DNA from: Pseudokineococcus lusitanus
Lineage (GTDB): Bacteria; Actinomycetota; Actinomycetes; Actinomycetales; Quadrisphaeraceae
Direction of reading: 5' to 3'
Length of the DNA: 64,000 nucleotides
Assembly (NCBI RefSeq): GCF_003751265.1
Contig: NZ_RJKN01000004.1
Span: 1-64,000, forward strand
Under the pieces are notes generated by a model. That model did not search any database. It saw nothing but the letters and a program-made list of their open reading frames with translations, and was not told where the DNA came from. Of this stretch, positions 46,005-56,093 are shown piece by piece; position 1 is the first letter of the stretch; each line of letters starts with the position of its first letter. The translations under genes and the position numbers were made by a program.

Positions 46005-46729
46005 CTGCTGCCGCCCGTCCCGCCGGAGCCGCCGCCGGGCACGACCGCGGCCGTGCCGTCGAGGTCGCGCAGCTGCCCCTCGAGGTAGGCGCGCAGGCGG
46101 CTGCGGTAGTCGCGCTCGAAGCCGCGGAGCTCGTCGATCTTGCGCTCGAGCAGGGAGCGCTCCCGCTCGAGGGCGCCGAGCTCGGTGGCGCGCTGCTCCT
46201 CGAGCTGCTCGAGGGTCGTGCGCCGCGTGTCCTCGGCCTCCGTGACGAGGCGGTCCGCCTCGGTGCGCGCGCCCGTGACGAGACGGTCGCGCTCCTCCTC
46301 GCCGGCGCGCACGTGCTCGTCGTGCAGGCGCTGGGCCAGCGCGAGCACCCCGGCGGCGCTGCCGGCCGAGGTCCCGGTGCCGTCCGCGAGGGCGGCGGCC
46401 GGGGCGGCCGGGGCCTCCACGGGGGCGGGCGGCTCGGGGACGGCGGGCGTCTCGACGGCCGGGGCCTCCGGCGCGGGCGGCGCCGCCGGCGTGGCGTCCT
46501 CCGTCGTCGCGGCGTCGCCCGTCGCGGCGGCGGGTTGCCCGCCGTCGGCGGCGCGGCGCTCGGCCTCGGCGAGCTGCTCGCGCAGGCCGTCGTTCTCGGT
46601 TCGCAGGCGCGTGAGCTCGGTGACGACCTCGTCGAGGAAGTCGTCGACCTCGTTGACGTTGTAGCCGCCGTCGCGGATGCGGCTGGCGGTGAAGGTCTTG
46701 CTCGCCACCATCTCGGGCGTCAGCGCCAT
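46001..46729 (-). CDS. DivIVA-domain protein (Wag31-like)
   Basis: 242 residues. The N-terminal DivIVA domain is MALTPEMVASKTF through NVNEVDDFLDEVVTEL, followed by a Pro/Ala-rich linker (about 70-115) and a long coiled coil (LAQRLHDEHVRAGEEERDRL to LRAYLEGQLRDL). This is the actinobacterial polar-growth scaffold layout. ATG at 46727-46729 has GAGGA 9 nt upstream; a GTG two codons earlier is less likely. A strong terminator separates it from yggT upstream. Confidence 0.92.
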   Translation of the reverse strand: MALTPEMVASKTFTASRIRDGGYNVNEVDDFLDEVVTELTRLRTENDGLREQLAEAERRAADGGQPAAATGDAATTEDATPAAPPAPEAPAVETPAVPEPPAPVEAPAAPAAALADGTGTSAGSAAGVLALAQRLHDEHVRAGEEERDRLVTGARTEADRLVTEAEDTRRTTLEQLEEQRATELGALERERSLLERKIDELRGFERDYRSRLRAYLEGQLRDLDGTAAVVPGGGSGGTGGSS

Positions 46730-46800
46730 GCGCACCGTCCTCGTCCCGTGCTCCTCCCCGGGCGGGTGCCGGGGGCCGCCGCGCGGCGCGGGGCGTCCCG

Positions 46801-46806
46801 ACGGTA
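46801..46806 (-). promoter_or_regulatory. Possible divIVA-type gene -10 hexamer
   Basis: TACCGT on the minus strand, about 70 nt before the ATG and just after the yggT terminator. No -35 recognised. Confidence 0.3.
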
Positions 46807-46827
46807 GCGGTCCCCCCGGGCACGCGC

Positions 46828-46859
46828 CGACCCGGCCCGGGAGGCCCCGGGCCGGGTCG
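46828..46859 (-). terminator. 14-bp perfect hairpin terminator after yggT
   Basis: CGACCCGGCCCGGG pairs exactly with CCCGGGCCGGGTCG around an AGGC loop, 22 nt past the yggT stop. It is the strongest hairpin in the window. Confidence 0.75.
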
Positions 46860-46880
46860 TCCTGCGGCGCGGGGGCCGCG

Positions 46881-47177
46881 TCAGGTCGTGAAAGAGAGCT
46901 GGGTCAGCACCGAGCGGAGGATGCCGAGCCCGAGGAAGAGCACGAGGAAGGCGAGGTCCAGCTGCACCTGGCCGATGCGCACGGGCTTGATGACCCGGCG
47001 CAGCGCCCGCAGGGGCGGGTCGGTGGCCGAGTAGACGAGCTCGGCGAGGACGAGGACGAAGCCCGTGGGGCGCCACTCGCGGGAGAGCAGCTGCACCCAG
47101 TCGAGGACGAGCCGTCCCAGCAGCAGGACGAGGTAGAGCAGGACGAGGAACGCCAGGAGGGCGAAGACCGCCGACAC
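46881..47177 (-). CDS. yggT: YggT-family membrane protein
   Basis: 98 residues, two helices (VFALLAFLVLLYLVLLLGRLV and LDLAFLVLFLGLGILRSVL) separated by the conserved DPPLRALRRVIKPVRIG loop. GTG lies 6 nt after the sepF stop. Location between sepF and divIVA is standard; a role in division or osmotic response is suggested in the literature but unsettled. Confidence 0.9.
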   Translation of the reverse strand: MSAVFALLAFLVLLYLVLLLGRLVLDWVQLLSREWRPTGFVLVLAELVYSATDPPLRALRRVIKPVRIGQVQLDLAFLVLFLGLGILRSVLTQLSFTT

Positions 47178-47183
47178 GTCGCC

Positions 47184-47783
47184 CTAGCTCTGGTTGAAGA
47201 ACGAGCTGGCCGCCGCCGTGCTCGTCGCCCGGCCGGGGCCGGCCTGCTCGGCCGTCACCTCGACGTGCGCCGGCGACAGCAGGAAGACCTTGGACGTCAC
47301 GCGCTCGATGGAGCCGCGGAGGCCGAAGACGAGGCCCGCGGAGAAGTCGACGAGACGCTTGGCGTCGGCGTCGTCCATGTCGGTGAGGTTCATGATGACG
47401 GGAACCGACTCGCGGAAGCTCTCGCCGATGGCCTTGGCCTCGTTGTAGCTGCGCGGGTGGATGGTCGTGATGCGGCTGAGGTCGCCCCCCAGCGGCTCGG
47501 GCACGACACGAGACATGGAGCGCTCCCGGTTGATCGGCGTGACGGCGGCCCGGTGCTCGCGCACCTCGGTGGCGCGGCCGGTGGTGTGGCCGGCGACGTG
47601 CCCGGCGGTGTGCCCGGCGGCGGCCCGCTCGGCGTCGGCGCGGCGGTCGTCCGCGGCCTCGGGACGGTCGCCGCGGGCGGACCGGTCCCCGCGGTCGTCC
47701 TCGTAGCCGTCGAGCTCGTCGTCGCGGGGGTCCTCCTCGGCCAGGCCCAGGTAGACCATCGTCCTGCGCAGCGCGCCTGCCAT
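47184..47783 (-). CDS. sepF: Cell division protein SepF
   Basis: Tethers FtsZ to the membrane. The 199-residue protein has the N-terminal amphipathic helix ([13 protein letters not shown]), a charged linker with a [13 protein letters not shown] repeat, and the SepF core ([58 protein letters not shown]). ATG has GGGAG upstream. Essential in actinobacteria lacking FtsA. Confidence 0.95.
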   Translation of the reverse strand: MAGALRRTMVYLGLAEEDPRDDELDGYEDDRGDRSARGDRPEAADDRRADAERAAAGHTAGHVAGHTTGRATEVREHRAAVTPINRERSMSRVVPEPLGGDLSRITTIHPRSYNEAKAIGESFRESVPVIMNLTDMDDADAKRLVDFSAGLVFGLRGSIERVTSKVFLLSPAHVEVTAEQAGPGRATSTAAASSFFNQS

Positions 47784-47928
47784 CTCGCTCCCTCGCCGCC
47801 CTCGCGGTCCGCCGGTCTCGTCAGTGGGGTGGTGCAGGGGTCGTCGCGGGCCGAGGGCCGTGGTGCTGCCCGTGCCGCCCGGGCCCCGTGGCGGCCCCGT
47901 CGACGTGTGCCGACCTCGGGGCGGGACG

Positions 47929-48699
47929 CTACCCGAGCGGCGGGCGGGCGCCGAGGACGGCGCGCCCGACACGCAGGAGGGTGGCGCCCGCCGCCACGGC
48001 CTGCTCGAGGTCGTCGCTCATGCCCGCCGAGAGGACCGTGGCCCCCGGGTGGTCCGCCCGGACACGGGCGGCGGCGTCCGCCAGCCGCGCGAAGGCGGCC
48101 GCCGGGTCGGCGCCGCGGGGGGCGACGGCCATGACGCCGTCGAGCCGCAGGGAGCCGGCGGCAGCGACGGCGTCGACGACGGCGGGCAGCCCCGGCACGG
48201 GCACCCCGCCGCGCGCCTCGTCCCCCTCGTCGCCGTCGAGGTCCACCTGGACGAGGACGGGCAGCACCCGCCCGGCCGCCCCCGCCCCGCGGTCGAGGGC
48301 GGCGGCGAGCCGCTCGCTGTCGCAGGAGTGGACGAGCGAGGCCCAGGCGGCGACGGCACCGGCCTTGTTGCGCTGCAGCCGCCCGAGGGCGTGCCAGCGG
48401 AGGTCACCCGTCCCGGGCCCGCCCGTCGCGAGCACCTCCTCGCGCTTGGCGCCGGCCTCCTGGGCGCGTGCCTCGCCGACGTCGCGGACGCCGAGGGCGG
48501 CGAGGTGGAGGACGTCGGAGGCGGGCCACGTCTTCGTCGTCACGACGACGCCGACCTCGTCGCGCCCGCGGCCCGCCGCGGCGCAGGCGGCGGCGACGCG
48601 GTCGTCGAGGCGACGCAGGGCCGCGGCCAGCTCCTCGCGGCGCGCGACGGCGCCCTCCGCGCCCCCCTGCTCCCCCGCCCCGCCGGGCGCGACGCTCAC
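47929..48699 (-). CDS. yggS: YggS-family PLP homeostasis protein
   Basis: PLP-binding TIM-barrel protein without known enzyme activity. In 256 residues: [13 protein letters not shown] with the PLP lysine, [36 protein letters not shown] and [22 protein letters not shown] (given in part). GTG overlaps the pgeF stop (GTGA). The 145-nt gap to sepF has a weak hairpin. Confidence 0.94.
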   Translation of the reverse strand: MSVAPGGAGEQGGAEGAVARREELAAALRRLDDRVAAACAAAGRGRDEVGVVVTTKTWPASDVLHLAALGVRDVGEARAQEAGAKREEVLATGGPGTGDLRWHALGRLQRNKAGAVAAWASLVHSCDSERLAAALDRGAGAAGRVLPVLVQVDLDGDEGDEARGGVPVPGLPAVVDAVAAAGSLRLDGVMAVAPRGADPAAAFARLADAAARVRADHPGATVLSAGMSDDLEQAVAAGATLLRVGRAVLGARPPLG

Positions 48700-49526
48700 G
48701 CGGGCACCCAGGCGAGGCCGGCGGTGCGCCCGGAGGCGCCGCCGTCACGGCGGAAGGACCACAGGTCCGGCCGCTCCGCGGTGCACCCCGGCACCTGCTC
48801 GACCGCGACGCCCGCGTCCCGCAGCTGGGCGAGGACGACGGCGGCGACGTCGAGGGCGGGCGCGCCGTCCCACGTCGTCGACGCGGCGACCGGCGCCGTG
48901 GCGGCGACCTCGTCGCGCAGCGCCGCCGGGACCTCGTAGCAGCGCCCGCAGATGCTCGGGCCGAGGACGGCCACGACGTCGCGGGCGCCCAGGTCGGCCA
49001 TGGCCGCCAGCGCACGCAGGGCCGTGCCCGCGACCGCGCCGCGCCGCCCCGCGTGGGCGACGCCGACGACGCCGGCCGCGGGGTCGGCGAGCAGGACCGG
49101 CACGCAGTCGGCCACGAGCACCGCGAGCGCCACGCCCGGCGTGGCCGTGACGGCCGCGTCGACGGCCGGGAGGTCGGGCGCGCCCGCGGCGGCGGGCCCG
49201 CGCACGACGGCGACGTCCGCGCCGTGGACCTGCTCGAGGAAGGTCAGCGAGCCCGCGCCGCGCGCCGCCAGCGTCGCCCGCAGCGCGTCGCGGGAGGCGT
49301 GCACGGCCACGGGGTCGTCGCCGACGTGGAGGGCGAGGTCGAGGCCGTCGTACGGGCCGCGGGGCGTGCGCGGCGGCGAGCCGCCCGCGCGCGTCGTGAG
49401 CGCGACGACGGCGCCGGGCGCCCCCGGCAGCGACCGCGCCCACGGGAGGGGGGCGGTCGCCGGGGGACGCCCGGCGTCGGGGGGTGCCGCGGCGGCCGGG
49501 GCCGCCGCGGCGTCGTAAGCCGTCAG
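48696..49526 (-). CDS. pgeF: Laccase-domain purine nucleosidase-type protein (PgeF/YlmD), apparent CTG start
   Basis: Multicopper-oxidase-like fold now linked to peptidoglycan editing and purine nucleoside cleavage. 276 residues with [45 protein letters not shown] and [11 protein letters not shown], the zinc-ligand set of the family. The conserved fold begins near residue 40, but the first in-frame GTG is codon 73 and there is no ATG. CTG overlapping the ftsZ stop (CTGA) is the only start that fits. No ribosome-binding site; coupling to ftsZ translation is implied. Confidence 0.93.
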   Translation of the reverse strand: MTAYDAAAAPAAAAPPDAGRPPATAPLPWARSLPGAPGAVVALTTRAGGSPPRTPRGPYDGLDLALHVGDDPVAVHASRDALRATLAARGAGSLTFLEQVHGADVAVVRGPAAAGAPDLPAVDAAVTATPGVALAVLVADCVPVLLADPAAGVVGVAHAGRRGAVAGTALRALAAMADLGARDVVAVLGPSICGRCYEVPAALRDEVAATAPVAASTTWDGAPALDVAAVVLAQLRDAGVAVEQVPGCTAERPDLWSFRRDGGASGRTAGLAWVPA

Positions 49527-50773
49527 CGGAGGAAGTCCGGGACGTCGAGGTCGTCGTCGCGCTGCCCGCGGCCCCAGGCCGGGCCCTGGTCGAGCGGCTG
49601 CGGCTGCGCGGGCTGGGCGTCCTCGCGCGCCTCGGCGGGGGCGGGACGCTCCTGCTGCTGCGGGGCCGCCGCGGGCGAGGACCCCTGGGCGCCGGGCCAC
49701 GGCGACGTGGGGACGTCGTCCCCGCCGACGGGCGCGGGGCGCTGCTGCGGGGCGGCGCCGCGGGCGGGGCGCTGCTGGGCCGCCGGCGCGGCGGCCTGGC
49801 CGCGCTCGTCCCGGCGGCGCGACGGCGTGCCGCTGTCGAAGCCCGCCGCGATGACGGTGACGCGGACCTCGTCGCCGAGGGCGTCGTCGATGACGGCGCC
49901 GAAGATGATGTTGGCCTCGGGGTGCGCGGCCTCCTGCACGAGCCGGGCCGCCTCGTTGATCTCGAAGAGGCCGAGGTCCGAGCCGCCCTGGACGGACAGC
50001 AGGACGCCGTGGGCGCCGTCGATGCTCGCCTCGAGCAGCGGGGAGGAGATGGCCGCCTCGGACGCGAGGACGGCGCGGTCCTCGCCGCGCGCCGAGCCGA
50101 TGCCCATGAGGGCGCTGCCGGCGCCCTGCATGACGCTCTTGACGTCGGCGAAGTCGAGGTTGATGAGGCCCGGCGTGGTGATGAGGTCGGTGATGCCCTG
50201 GACGCCGGACAGCAGGACCTGGTCGGCGGAGCGGAAGGCGTCGAGCATGCTCACCGCACGGTCGCTGATCGACAGCAGCCGGTCGTTGGGGATGACGATG
50301 AGGGTGTCGACCTCCTCGCGGAGGCTCTCGATGCCGCTGTCGGCCTGGTTGGCGCGACGGCGTCCCTCGAAGGTGAAGGGCCGCGTGACGACGCCGATGG
50401 TGAGGGCGCCGAGCTCGCGGGCGATCCGGGCCACGACGGGGGCGCCGCCGGTGCCCGTGCCGCCGCCCTCGCCTGCCGTGACGAAGACCATGTCGGCGCC
50501 GCGCAGCGCCTCCTCGATCTCCTCGGCGTGGTCCTCGGCGGCGCGACGGCCGACCTCGGGGTCCGCGCCGGCGCCGAGCCCGCGCGTGAGCTCGCGGCCG
50601 ACGTCGAGCTTGACGTCGGCGTCGGACATCAGCAGCGCCTGGGCGTCGGTGTTGACGGCGATGAACTCGACGCCCTTGAGGCCGACCTCGATCATCCGGT
50701 TGACGGCGTTGACGCCGCCGCCGCCGATGCCGACGACCTTGATGACGGCGAGGTAGTTCTGGGGTGATGCCAC
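49523..50773 (-). CDS. ftsZ: Cell division protein FtsZ
   Basis: Tubulin-like GTPase forming the Z-ring. 416 residues: [13 protein letters not shown], the GTP signature [10 protein letters not shown] at 101-110, and T7 loop NLDFADVK at 205-212. A Gln/Pro/Ala-rich linker follows, then the C-terminal peptide [11 protein letters not shown] that binds SepF. The GTG start begins the canonical [15 protein letters not shown] 304-bp gap upstream holds an inverted repeat and probably the main promoter. Confidence 0.98.
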   Translation of the reverse strand: MASPQNYLAVIKVVGIGGGGVNAVNRMIEVGLKGVEFIAVNTDAQALLMSDADVKLDVGRELTRGLGAGADPEVGRRAAEDHAEEIEEALRGADMVFVTAGEGGGTGTGGAPVVARIARELGALTIGVVTRPFTFEGRRRANQADSGIESLREEVDTLIVIPNDRLLSISDRAVSMLDAFRSADQVLLSGVQGITDLITTPGLINLDFADVKSVMQGAGSALMGIGSARGEDRAVLASEAAISSPLLEASIDGAHGVLLSVQGGSDLGLFEINEAARLVQEAAHPEANIIFGAVIDDALGDEVRVTVIAAGFDSGTPSRRRDERGQAAAPAAQQRPARGAAPQQRPAPVGGDDVPTSPWPGAQGSSPAAAPQQQERPAPAEAREDAQPAQPQPLDQGPAWGRGQRDDDLDVPDFLR

Positions 50774-50829
50774 GAGGGGAGCCCTTCGCTGGTGAGCTGA
50801 CGTCTGCCGGTCCGGCTCCCGAGGCCAAC

Positions 50830-50853
50830 CTTCACCCTCTGGTCGAGGGTAAG
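50830..50853. promoter_or_regulatory. Inverted repeat upstream of ftsZ
   Basis: On the minus strand CTTACCCTC and GAGGGTGAAG flank GACCA, about 55-80 nt before the ftsZ GTG. The surrounding CATAACTCTTACC is AT-rich by local standards and may hold a promoter. The regulator is unknown. Confidence 0.45.
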
Positions 50854-51077
50854 AGTTATGTCAGGTGCGCGCTGGGGAGACCGTAGGTGCCACGCGGCAC
50901 CCCTGTCGACCGCCACGGCCCGACACGCCGCGACGCGCCGGGCCCGGGAGAGAGGCAGGTCCGCGACCCGGGGCGGGGCAGGCACGGGTCCCGGGGACGC
51001 CGGTCGTCGGTGCCTCCGCCGGCGGCCCGCGGGCAGGGGCGGACGCGGCGTCGGCGGCGAGGGGGGTGGTCCGGGCG
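50854..51077. other. Non-coding gap between ftsQ and ftsZ
   Basis: About 220 bases with no credible gene. One AT-containing patch next to the inverted repeat suggests promoter activity; the rest shows nothing I recognise. Confidence 0.5.
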
Positions 51078-52181
51078 TCAGCCCGCGCGGACGACGGGGG
51101 CGCGCGGGGCGCTCACGTCGTAGAGCGCGGCGGGGCGCTGCAGCAGCGCGGTCAGCACCTCGGCCTTGAGCGGCGTCTGGTCGGCGCCGCCCCACACCAC
51201 CTGGGCGCCCTCGCGCAGGCGCAGCACGACGCCGTCCCGGCTCGCACCCCCGGCCGCCGCGACCTGCTCGCGCAGCGCCACGGGCAGCTCGTCGAGGACC
51301 CGCGTGACGGCCTGGACGGTGTCGGGCCCCGCCGTCGTCACGTCGACGTCGATGACGGGGACGTCGGCCGGCGGCTCGGGCGAGGTCTGCACCGTGGTGC
51401 CGGTGCGGTCGACGACGTCGAAGCCGCCGTCCGGCGAGGCGACGGCGGCCACCGGCACCCGCTCGACGACCCGGACCTCCAGGCCCGACGGCCAGACCGG
51501 CCCGACGACGGCGGACTGCACGAGGGGCAGCGCCTCGAGGCGGTCCTCGAGGTCGCCCGTGTCCACCCGGGCGAGCGGGACGTCGCGGGCGGGGTCGACG
51601 ACGGCCGCGACCTGGGCCGGGTCGAGACGCTGCAGGCCCAGCACGGCGACGTCGCGCACGACGAGCAGCGGCGACCAGAGGAGCACCCAGGCGACGGCGC
51701 CGACGACGACGAGCGCCGCGAGCGCGAGCAGGACGGGCTTGAGCGCGGCACGGCGGCGCTCGCGCGCCCGCTCGGCGAAGCGGCGCGCCGCGTCGACGGT
51801 GACCGTCCGGCCCCGCGTGCGGACGACGGCGGCGGGCGGCGCGCCCGAGGGGGCGGCCGTGGAGCGGGGGGTCGAGCGCCGCAGGTGCACGGGCGCGGCC
51901 CGGCCGGGCAGCCCGCCCCGCTCCGACGCCGGCCGCGGGGCCGGCGCGCGGGGGGCGGTCGGCGTCCCGCCGTGCGCGGCGCCGCCGCCCCGGGGACGGG
52001 GCGGGAGGCCTCCCCGGTGGGCGGGGACGGGGGGCCGGGCACGGTCGTCGCCGTCCGCGGGCGCGGCGGCCGCGAGGTCGTCGTCGGCGGGCCCCTGCTG
52101 CACGGGCCCGTCCACGGGCTCGCCCCGGGACGGCCGCGCCGCCGGGCGTGCGCGCGGCGCGACGGGACGGCGACCGCTCAC
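51078..52181 (-). CDS. ftsQ: Cell division protein FtsQ
   Basis: Bitopic divisome protein, 367 residues. A cytoplasmic N-terminus of about 145 Arg/Pro/Ala-rich residues precedes one helix (VLLALAALVVVGAVAWVLLW) and the POTRA domain (LLVVRDVAVLGLQRLDPAQV), then the beta domain (VVERVPVAAV, FDVVDRTGTTV). GTG overlaps the murC stop (GTGA). The cytoplasmic part is longer than in most FtsQ proteins. Confidence 0.93.
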   Translation of the reverse strand: MSGRRPVAPRARPAARPSRGEPVDGPVQQGPADDDLAAAAPADGDDRARPPVPAHRGGLPPRPRGGGAAHGGTPTAPRAPAPRPASERGGLPGRAAPVHLRRSTPRSTAAPSGAPPAAVVRTRGRTVTVDAARRFAERARERRRAALKPVLLALAALVVVGAVAWVLLWSPLLVVRDVAVLGLQRLDPAQVAAVVDPARDVPLARVDTGDLEDRLEALPLVQSAVVGPVWPSGLEVRVVERVPVAAVASPDGGFDVVDRTGTTVQTSPEPPADVPVIDVDVTTAGPDTVQAVTRVLDELPVALREQVAAAGGASRDGVVLRLREGAQVVWGGADQTPLKAEVLTALLQRPAALYDVSAPRAPVVRAG

Positions 52182-53686
52182 GCCGGTCCCCCGCTCCCCC
52201 GGCGCGCGAGGACGTCGAGGACCTCGGCGGCCACCATCGTCACGTCGCCGGCCCCGACGGTGAGGACGAGGTCGCCGGGCCGCGCGCGGCCCGCGGCGGC
52301 ACCGGCGGCGTCGCCCCACGAGGGCAGGTAGGTGACGCGCTCGGCGGGCAGCGGCACCGCGCCGGCGACGAGCGCGCCGGTCACGCCGGGCACGGGGTCC
52401 TCCCGGGCGGCGTAGACGTCCATGACGAGGACCTCGTCGGCGGAGGCGAGCGCGGCGCCGAACTCGGCGGCGAAGTCGAGCGTGCGGCTGTACAGGTGCG
52501 GCTGGAAGACGACGACGAGGCGCCCCGCCCCGGCCACCTGCCGCCCCGTGGCGACCGCGGCCGCCACCTTGGCGGGGTTGTGGGCGTAGTCGTCGTAGAC
52601 CCGCACCCCGTCGGCCGTGCCGCGCGGCTCGAACCGGCGGCGCGTGCCCGTGAAGGACTCGAGGCCCGCGCGGGCCGTGGCGGGGTCGACGCCGAGCCGG
52701 GTGGCGGCCGTCCAGGCCGCTGCCGCGTCGAGGGCGTTGTGCACGCCAGGTACCCCGAGGTCGACGACCCCGTGGTCGACGTCCCCCTCGAGGAGCCGGA
52801 ACGAGATGCGGCCGCCCGCCGGCGCCACGTCGACGAGGCGCACGTCCGCCGCGGCGTCGAGCCCGTAGGTGACGACGGCCGGCCACCGGCCGGGCCGCTG
52901 CGCGCCGGCGGCCCGGACGGCCGCGGCGAGGCGGGCCGCGCCCGGGTCGTCGGCGCAGACGACGAGCGTGCCGCCGGGCCGCACCCGGCCGGCGAAGGCG
53001 CCGAAGGCCCGCTCGACCGCCGCCGGCGTCCCGTAGTGGTCGAGGTGGTCGGGCTGGACGTTCGTCACGACCGACAGCTCGGGCGCGTAGACGAGGAAGG
53101 AGGCGTCCGACTCGTCGGCCTCGGCGACGAACAGGTCGCCGGTCCCGTCGTGGGCGTTGGTGCCCGCCCCCGTCAGCTCCCCGCCGACGGCGAAGGACGG
53201 GTCGAGGCCCGCGTGCTGCAGGGTGACGACGAGCATCGACGTCGTCGTCGTCTTGCCGTTGGTCCCGGCGACGGCCACGGCGCGGCGGTCGGCCATGAGC
53301 GCCTGCAGGCCCTGCGAGCGGTGCAGCACCCGGAGCCCGCGCTCGCGCGCCGCGAGCAGCTCGGGGTTGTCCGGGCGGATCGCCGAGCCGGCGACGACCG
53401 TGCCGGCGCCCTCGAGGCGGGCCGGGTCGAACCCTGCCCCGACGTCGCCGCCGAGGGCGCGCAGCACCGCGAGGACGGGGAGGTCCTTGGCGTCGCTGCC
53501 GCTGACCCGCAGGCCGCGGGCGAGCAGCACGCGGGCGATCCCGGACATGCCGATGCCCCCGACCCCGACGAGGTGCACCCCGCCCAGGTCGTCGGCCGGC
53601 GGGACGGGCGCGGCGACGTCGAAGACCGTCGGCACGTCGCCCCCGAGGAGGTCGTCGGCGGCCGCGGGGACCGGGGCGGGGCTCAT
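52178..53686 (-). CDS. murC: UDP-N-acetylmuramate--L-alanine ligase
   Basis: Adds L-Ala to UDP-MurNAc. 502 residues: [19 protein letters not shown]-loop [34 protein letters not shown] and [13 protein letters not shown] overlaps the murG stop (ATGA). The first 35 residues are a linker not seen in E. coli MurC. Confidence 0.97.
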   Translation of the reverse strand: MSPAPVPAAADDLLGGDVPTVFDVAAPVPPADDLGGVHLVGVGGIGMSGIARVLLARGLRVSGSDAKDLPVLAVLRALGGDVGAGFDPARLEGAGTVVAGSAIRPDNPELLAARERGLRVLHRSQGLQALMADRRAVAVAGTNGKTTTTSMLVVTLQHAGLDPSFAVGGELTGAGTNAHDGTGDLFVAEADESDASFLVYAPELSVVTNVQPDHLDHYGTPAAVERAFGAFAGRVRPGGTLVVCADDPGAARLAAAVRAAGAQRPGRWPAVVTYGLDAAADVRLVDVAPAGGRISFRLLEGDVDHGVVDLGVPGVHNALDAAAAWTAATRLGVDPATARAGLESFTGTRRRFEPRGTADGVRVYDDYAHNPAKVAAAVATGRQVAGAGRLVVVFQPHLYSRTLDFAAEFGAALASADEVLVMDVYAAREDPVPGVTGALVAGAVPLPAERVTYLPSWGDAAGAAAGRARPGDLVLTVGAGDVTMVAAEVLDVLARRGSGGPA

Positions 53687-54807
53687 GCCCGGCCCGCCGC
53701 GGCGAGCACGAGGTCGGCCAGCCGGTCGTCGGCGTCCCGCACGGCGCTCGCCTGCGCCGCCGCGCCCATCCGCGCCCGGCGGGCGGGGTCGGCGAGGACG
53801 GGCAGCAGCTCGGCGCGGAGCCACGCCGCGTCCAGGTCGGCGTCGTCGACGAGCAGCGCGCCGCCCGCCCCGACGACGGGCTCGGCGTTGCGCCGCTGCT
53901 CGCCGTTGCCGATCGGCAGGGGCACGAACGCCGCGGGGAGGCCGACGGCCCCGACCTCGCAGACGGTGCCCGCGCCGGCACGGCAGAGCGCCACGTCCGC
54001 GGCGGCGTACGCGAGGTCCATGCGGTCGGTGTACGGCAGCACCCGGTGGACCGGCCCGTCGGCGCCCGTGCCGAGCACGGGCACCTCCTTGCCGGCGCCC
54101 GTGAGGTGCAGCACCTGGACGTCGGCCGCGGCGAGGTCCGGCCACGCCCCCGCGACGGCCTCGTTGAGGCGCTGCGCGCCGAGCGACCCCCCGAACACGA
54201 GGAGCGTCGGCCGCTCCGGGTGGAGGTCGAAGGCTGCCCGCGCCTCGGCCCGCAGCGCCCCGCGGTCGAGGTGCGCGACGGCCGGGCTCATGGGGAGCCC
54301 GACGCGGACGGCGTGCGGCAGGGGCGTCCCGGGGAACGTCGTCGCGACGTGGCGGGTGAGCCGCGCGCCGAGCTTGTTGGCGATGCCCGGGCGGGCGTTC
54401 TGCTCGTGGACGACGACGGGCACGCCGCGCCGTCGGGCGGCGAGGTACGCGGGCACGGCGACGTAACCGCCCATGCCGACGACGACGTCCGCGCCGTCGG
54501 GGCCGCAGCCGGCGACCGCGCGGTCGGCGGCGCTCACGGCCTCGCCCAGGCGCCCGGGCAGGGAGAGCAGCGCGCGCGAGGGACGCCGCGGCAGCGGCAC
54601 GCGCGGGACCAGCGCCAGCTCGTAGCCGCGGGCGGGCACCAGCCGCGCCTCGAGCCCCTCCGCCGTGCCGAGGGCGAGGACGTGCGCGTCCGGGTGGCGC
54701 CGGCGGACGGCGTCCGCGAGCGCGAGCATCGGGTTGACGTGGCCGGCGGTGCCGCCGCCGGCCAGCAGGACCGACGGCGGGCGCCCCGCGGCGCCGGCCG
54801 CGCTCAC
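53683..54807 (-). CDS. murG: Lipid II synthase, N-acetylglucosaminyl transferase MurG
   Basis: Peripheral GT-B glycosyltransferase converting lipid I to lipid II on the inner membrane face. 374 residues: [67 protein letters not shown] and [17 protein letters not shown] overlaps the ftsW stop (GTGA). Confidence 0.97.
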   Translation of the reverse strand: MSAAGAAGRPPSVLLAGGGTAGHVNPMLALADAVRRRHPDAHVLALGTAEGLEARLVPARGYELALVPRVPLPRRPSRALLSLPGRLGEAVSAADRAVAGCGPDGADVVVGMGGYVAVPAYLAARRRGVPVVVHEQNARPGIANKLGARLTRHVATTFPGTPLPHAVRVGLPMSPAVAHLDRGALRAEARAAFDLHPERPTLLVFGGSLGAQRLNEAVAGAWPDLAAADVQVLHLTGAGKEVPVLGTGADGPVHRVLPYTDRMDLAYAAADVALCRAGAGTVCEVGAVGLPAAFVPLPIGNGEQRRNAEPVVGAGGALLVDDADLDAAWLRAELLPVLADPARRARMGAAAQASAVRDADDRLADLVLAAAGRA

Positions 54808-56090
54808 CGGGCGCCCCGGCGGCCGCCGCGGGCCGAGGCCGCGACGACGAGCGAGCGGCGCACGACGCCGGCGCGGGTGGCGAGGAGCTCGGCCGCCCCC
54901 GGCTCGGTGCGGGCGAAGGACAGGACGACCCCCATGGCGAGGAGCGTGGCGACGAGGGCGGAGCCGCCCGAGCTGACGAAGGGCAGCGGGACGCCGATGA
55001 CGGGGAGCAGGCCGAGCACGACCGCCATGTTGATGCACGCCTGGCCCACGACCCACGCCATGACGCCGGCCGTCGCGACCTTGGCGAACGGGTCGGGGTG
55101 ACGTCGGATGACGCGCATGCAGCCGACCGCCAGCGCGGCGAAGAGCAGGAGCACCAGCAGGGTCCCGACGAGCCCCAGCTCCTCGCCGATGATCGAGAAG
55201 ATGAAGTCGTTGTGGGCCTCGGGCAGGTAGGACCACTTCTCCCGGCTCGAGCCCAGGCCGAGCCCGGTGACGCCGCCCCCGGCGAGGGCGGCCAGGCCGT
55301 GGGCGGACTGGTAGCAGGCCCCGAGGACGTCGCAGTCCCCGGAGAGCCAGTCGCCGATGCGCCGCATGCGGTTCGGGCTGCTCAGCACGAGGACGCCCGC
55401 CACGAGCGCGAGCGCTCCCCCGGGCACGGCCAGCGTCTTGAGCGGCACCCCGCCGACCCACAGCGCGGCGACGACGACCGCCATGACGACGAGCCCGGTG
55501 CCGAGGTCGTGGCCGAGCAGCACCAGGCCCAGGACGAAGCCCCCGACGGGCACGACCGGCACGACGACGTGCCGCCAGTCGCGCAGGAGGGGGCCCTTGC
55601 GCACCAGCACCGCCGCGCACCAGACGGCGAGCGCGAGCTTGACGAACTCGGCCGGCTGCAGCGTGAAGCTGCCGACGCCGATCCAGTTGCGGTTGCCGTT
55701 GACCTCGACCCCGAGCGGCGTGAAGACGAGCGCCTGGAGGCAGGCGGCCAGCCCCACCGCCGGCCAGGCCAGCGCCTTCCAGACGTGCACCGGGACGCGG
55801 GAGGCCGCGTACGCCAGCGGGACGCCGAGGACGGCGAAGACGAGCTGGCTCGTGAACTGCGAGTACGGCGAGCGGCCGGCCTCCATCGACTCGACGCTCG
55901 AGCTCGACAGGACCATGACGAGGCCCAGGACGACGAGGACGCCCGTCGTCGCCGCGAGCAGGTAGAAGCTCGTGGCCGGGGTGTCGGCCCGCTGCACCCA
56001 GTGGGTGACGGTCCCGCCGACGCGCTCCCGGAGCGAGGGGGCGTCGTCGTCCTCGCGGGGGCGCGCGGGCGGGGGCGTGCGCAGCGCCAC
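54804..56090 (-). CDS. ftsW: SEDS glycosyltransferase FtsW
   Basis: Septal peptidoglycan polymerase with about ten helices, 428 residues. Conserved features: [33 protein letters not shown] (in part), [25 protein letters not shown] and [13 protein letters not shown] lies 3 nt after the murD stop. Works with FtsI, also encoded in this cluster. Confidence 0.96.
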   Translation of the reverse strand: MALRTPPPARPREDDDAPSLRERVGGTVTHWVQRADTPATSFYLLAATTGVLVVLGLVMVLSSSSVESMEAGRSPYSQFTSQLVFAVLGVPLAYAASRVPVHVWKALAWPAVGLAACLQALVFTPLGVEVNGNRNWIGVGSFTLQPAEFVKLALAVWCAAVLVRKGPLLRDWRHVVVPVVPVGGFVLGLVLLGHDLGTGLVVMAVVVAALWVGGVPLKTLAVPGGALALVAGVLVLSSPNRMRRIGDWLSGDCDVLGACYQSAHGLAALAGGGVTGLGLGSSREKWSYLPEAHNDFIFSIIGEELGLVGTLLVLLLFAALAVGCMRVIRRHPDPFAKVATAGVMAWVVGQACINMAVVLGLLPVIGVPLPFVSSGGSALVATLLAMGVVLSFARTEPGAAELLATRAGVVRRSLVVAASARGGRRGAR

Positions 56091-56093
56091 GGC

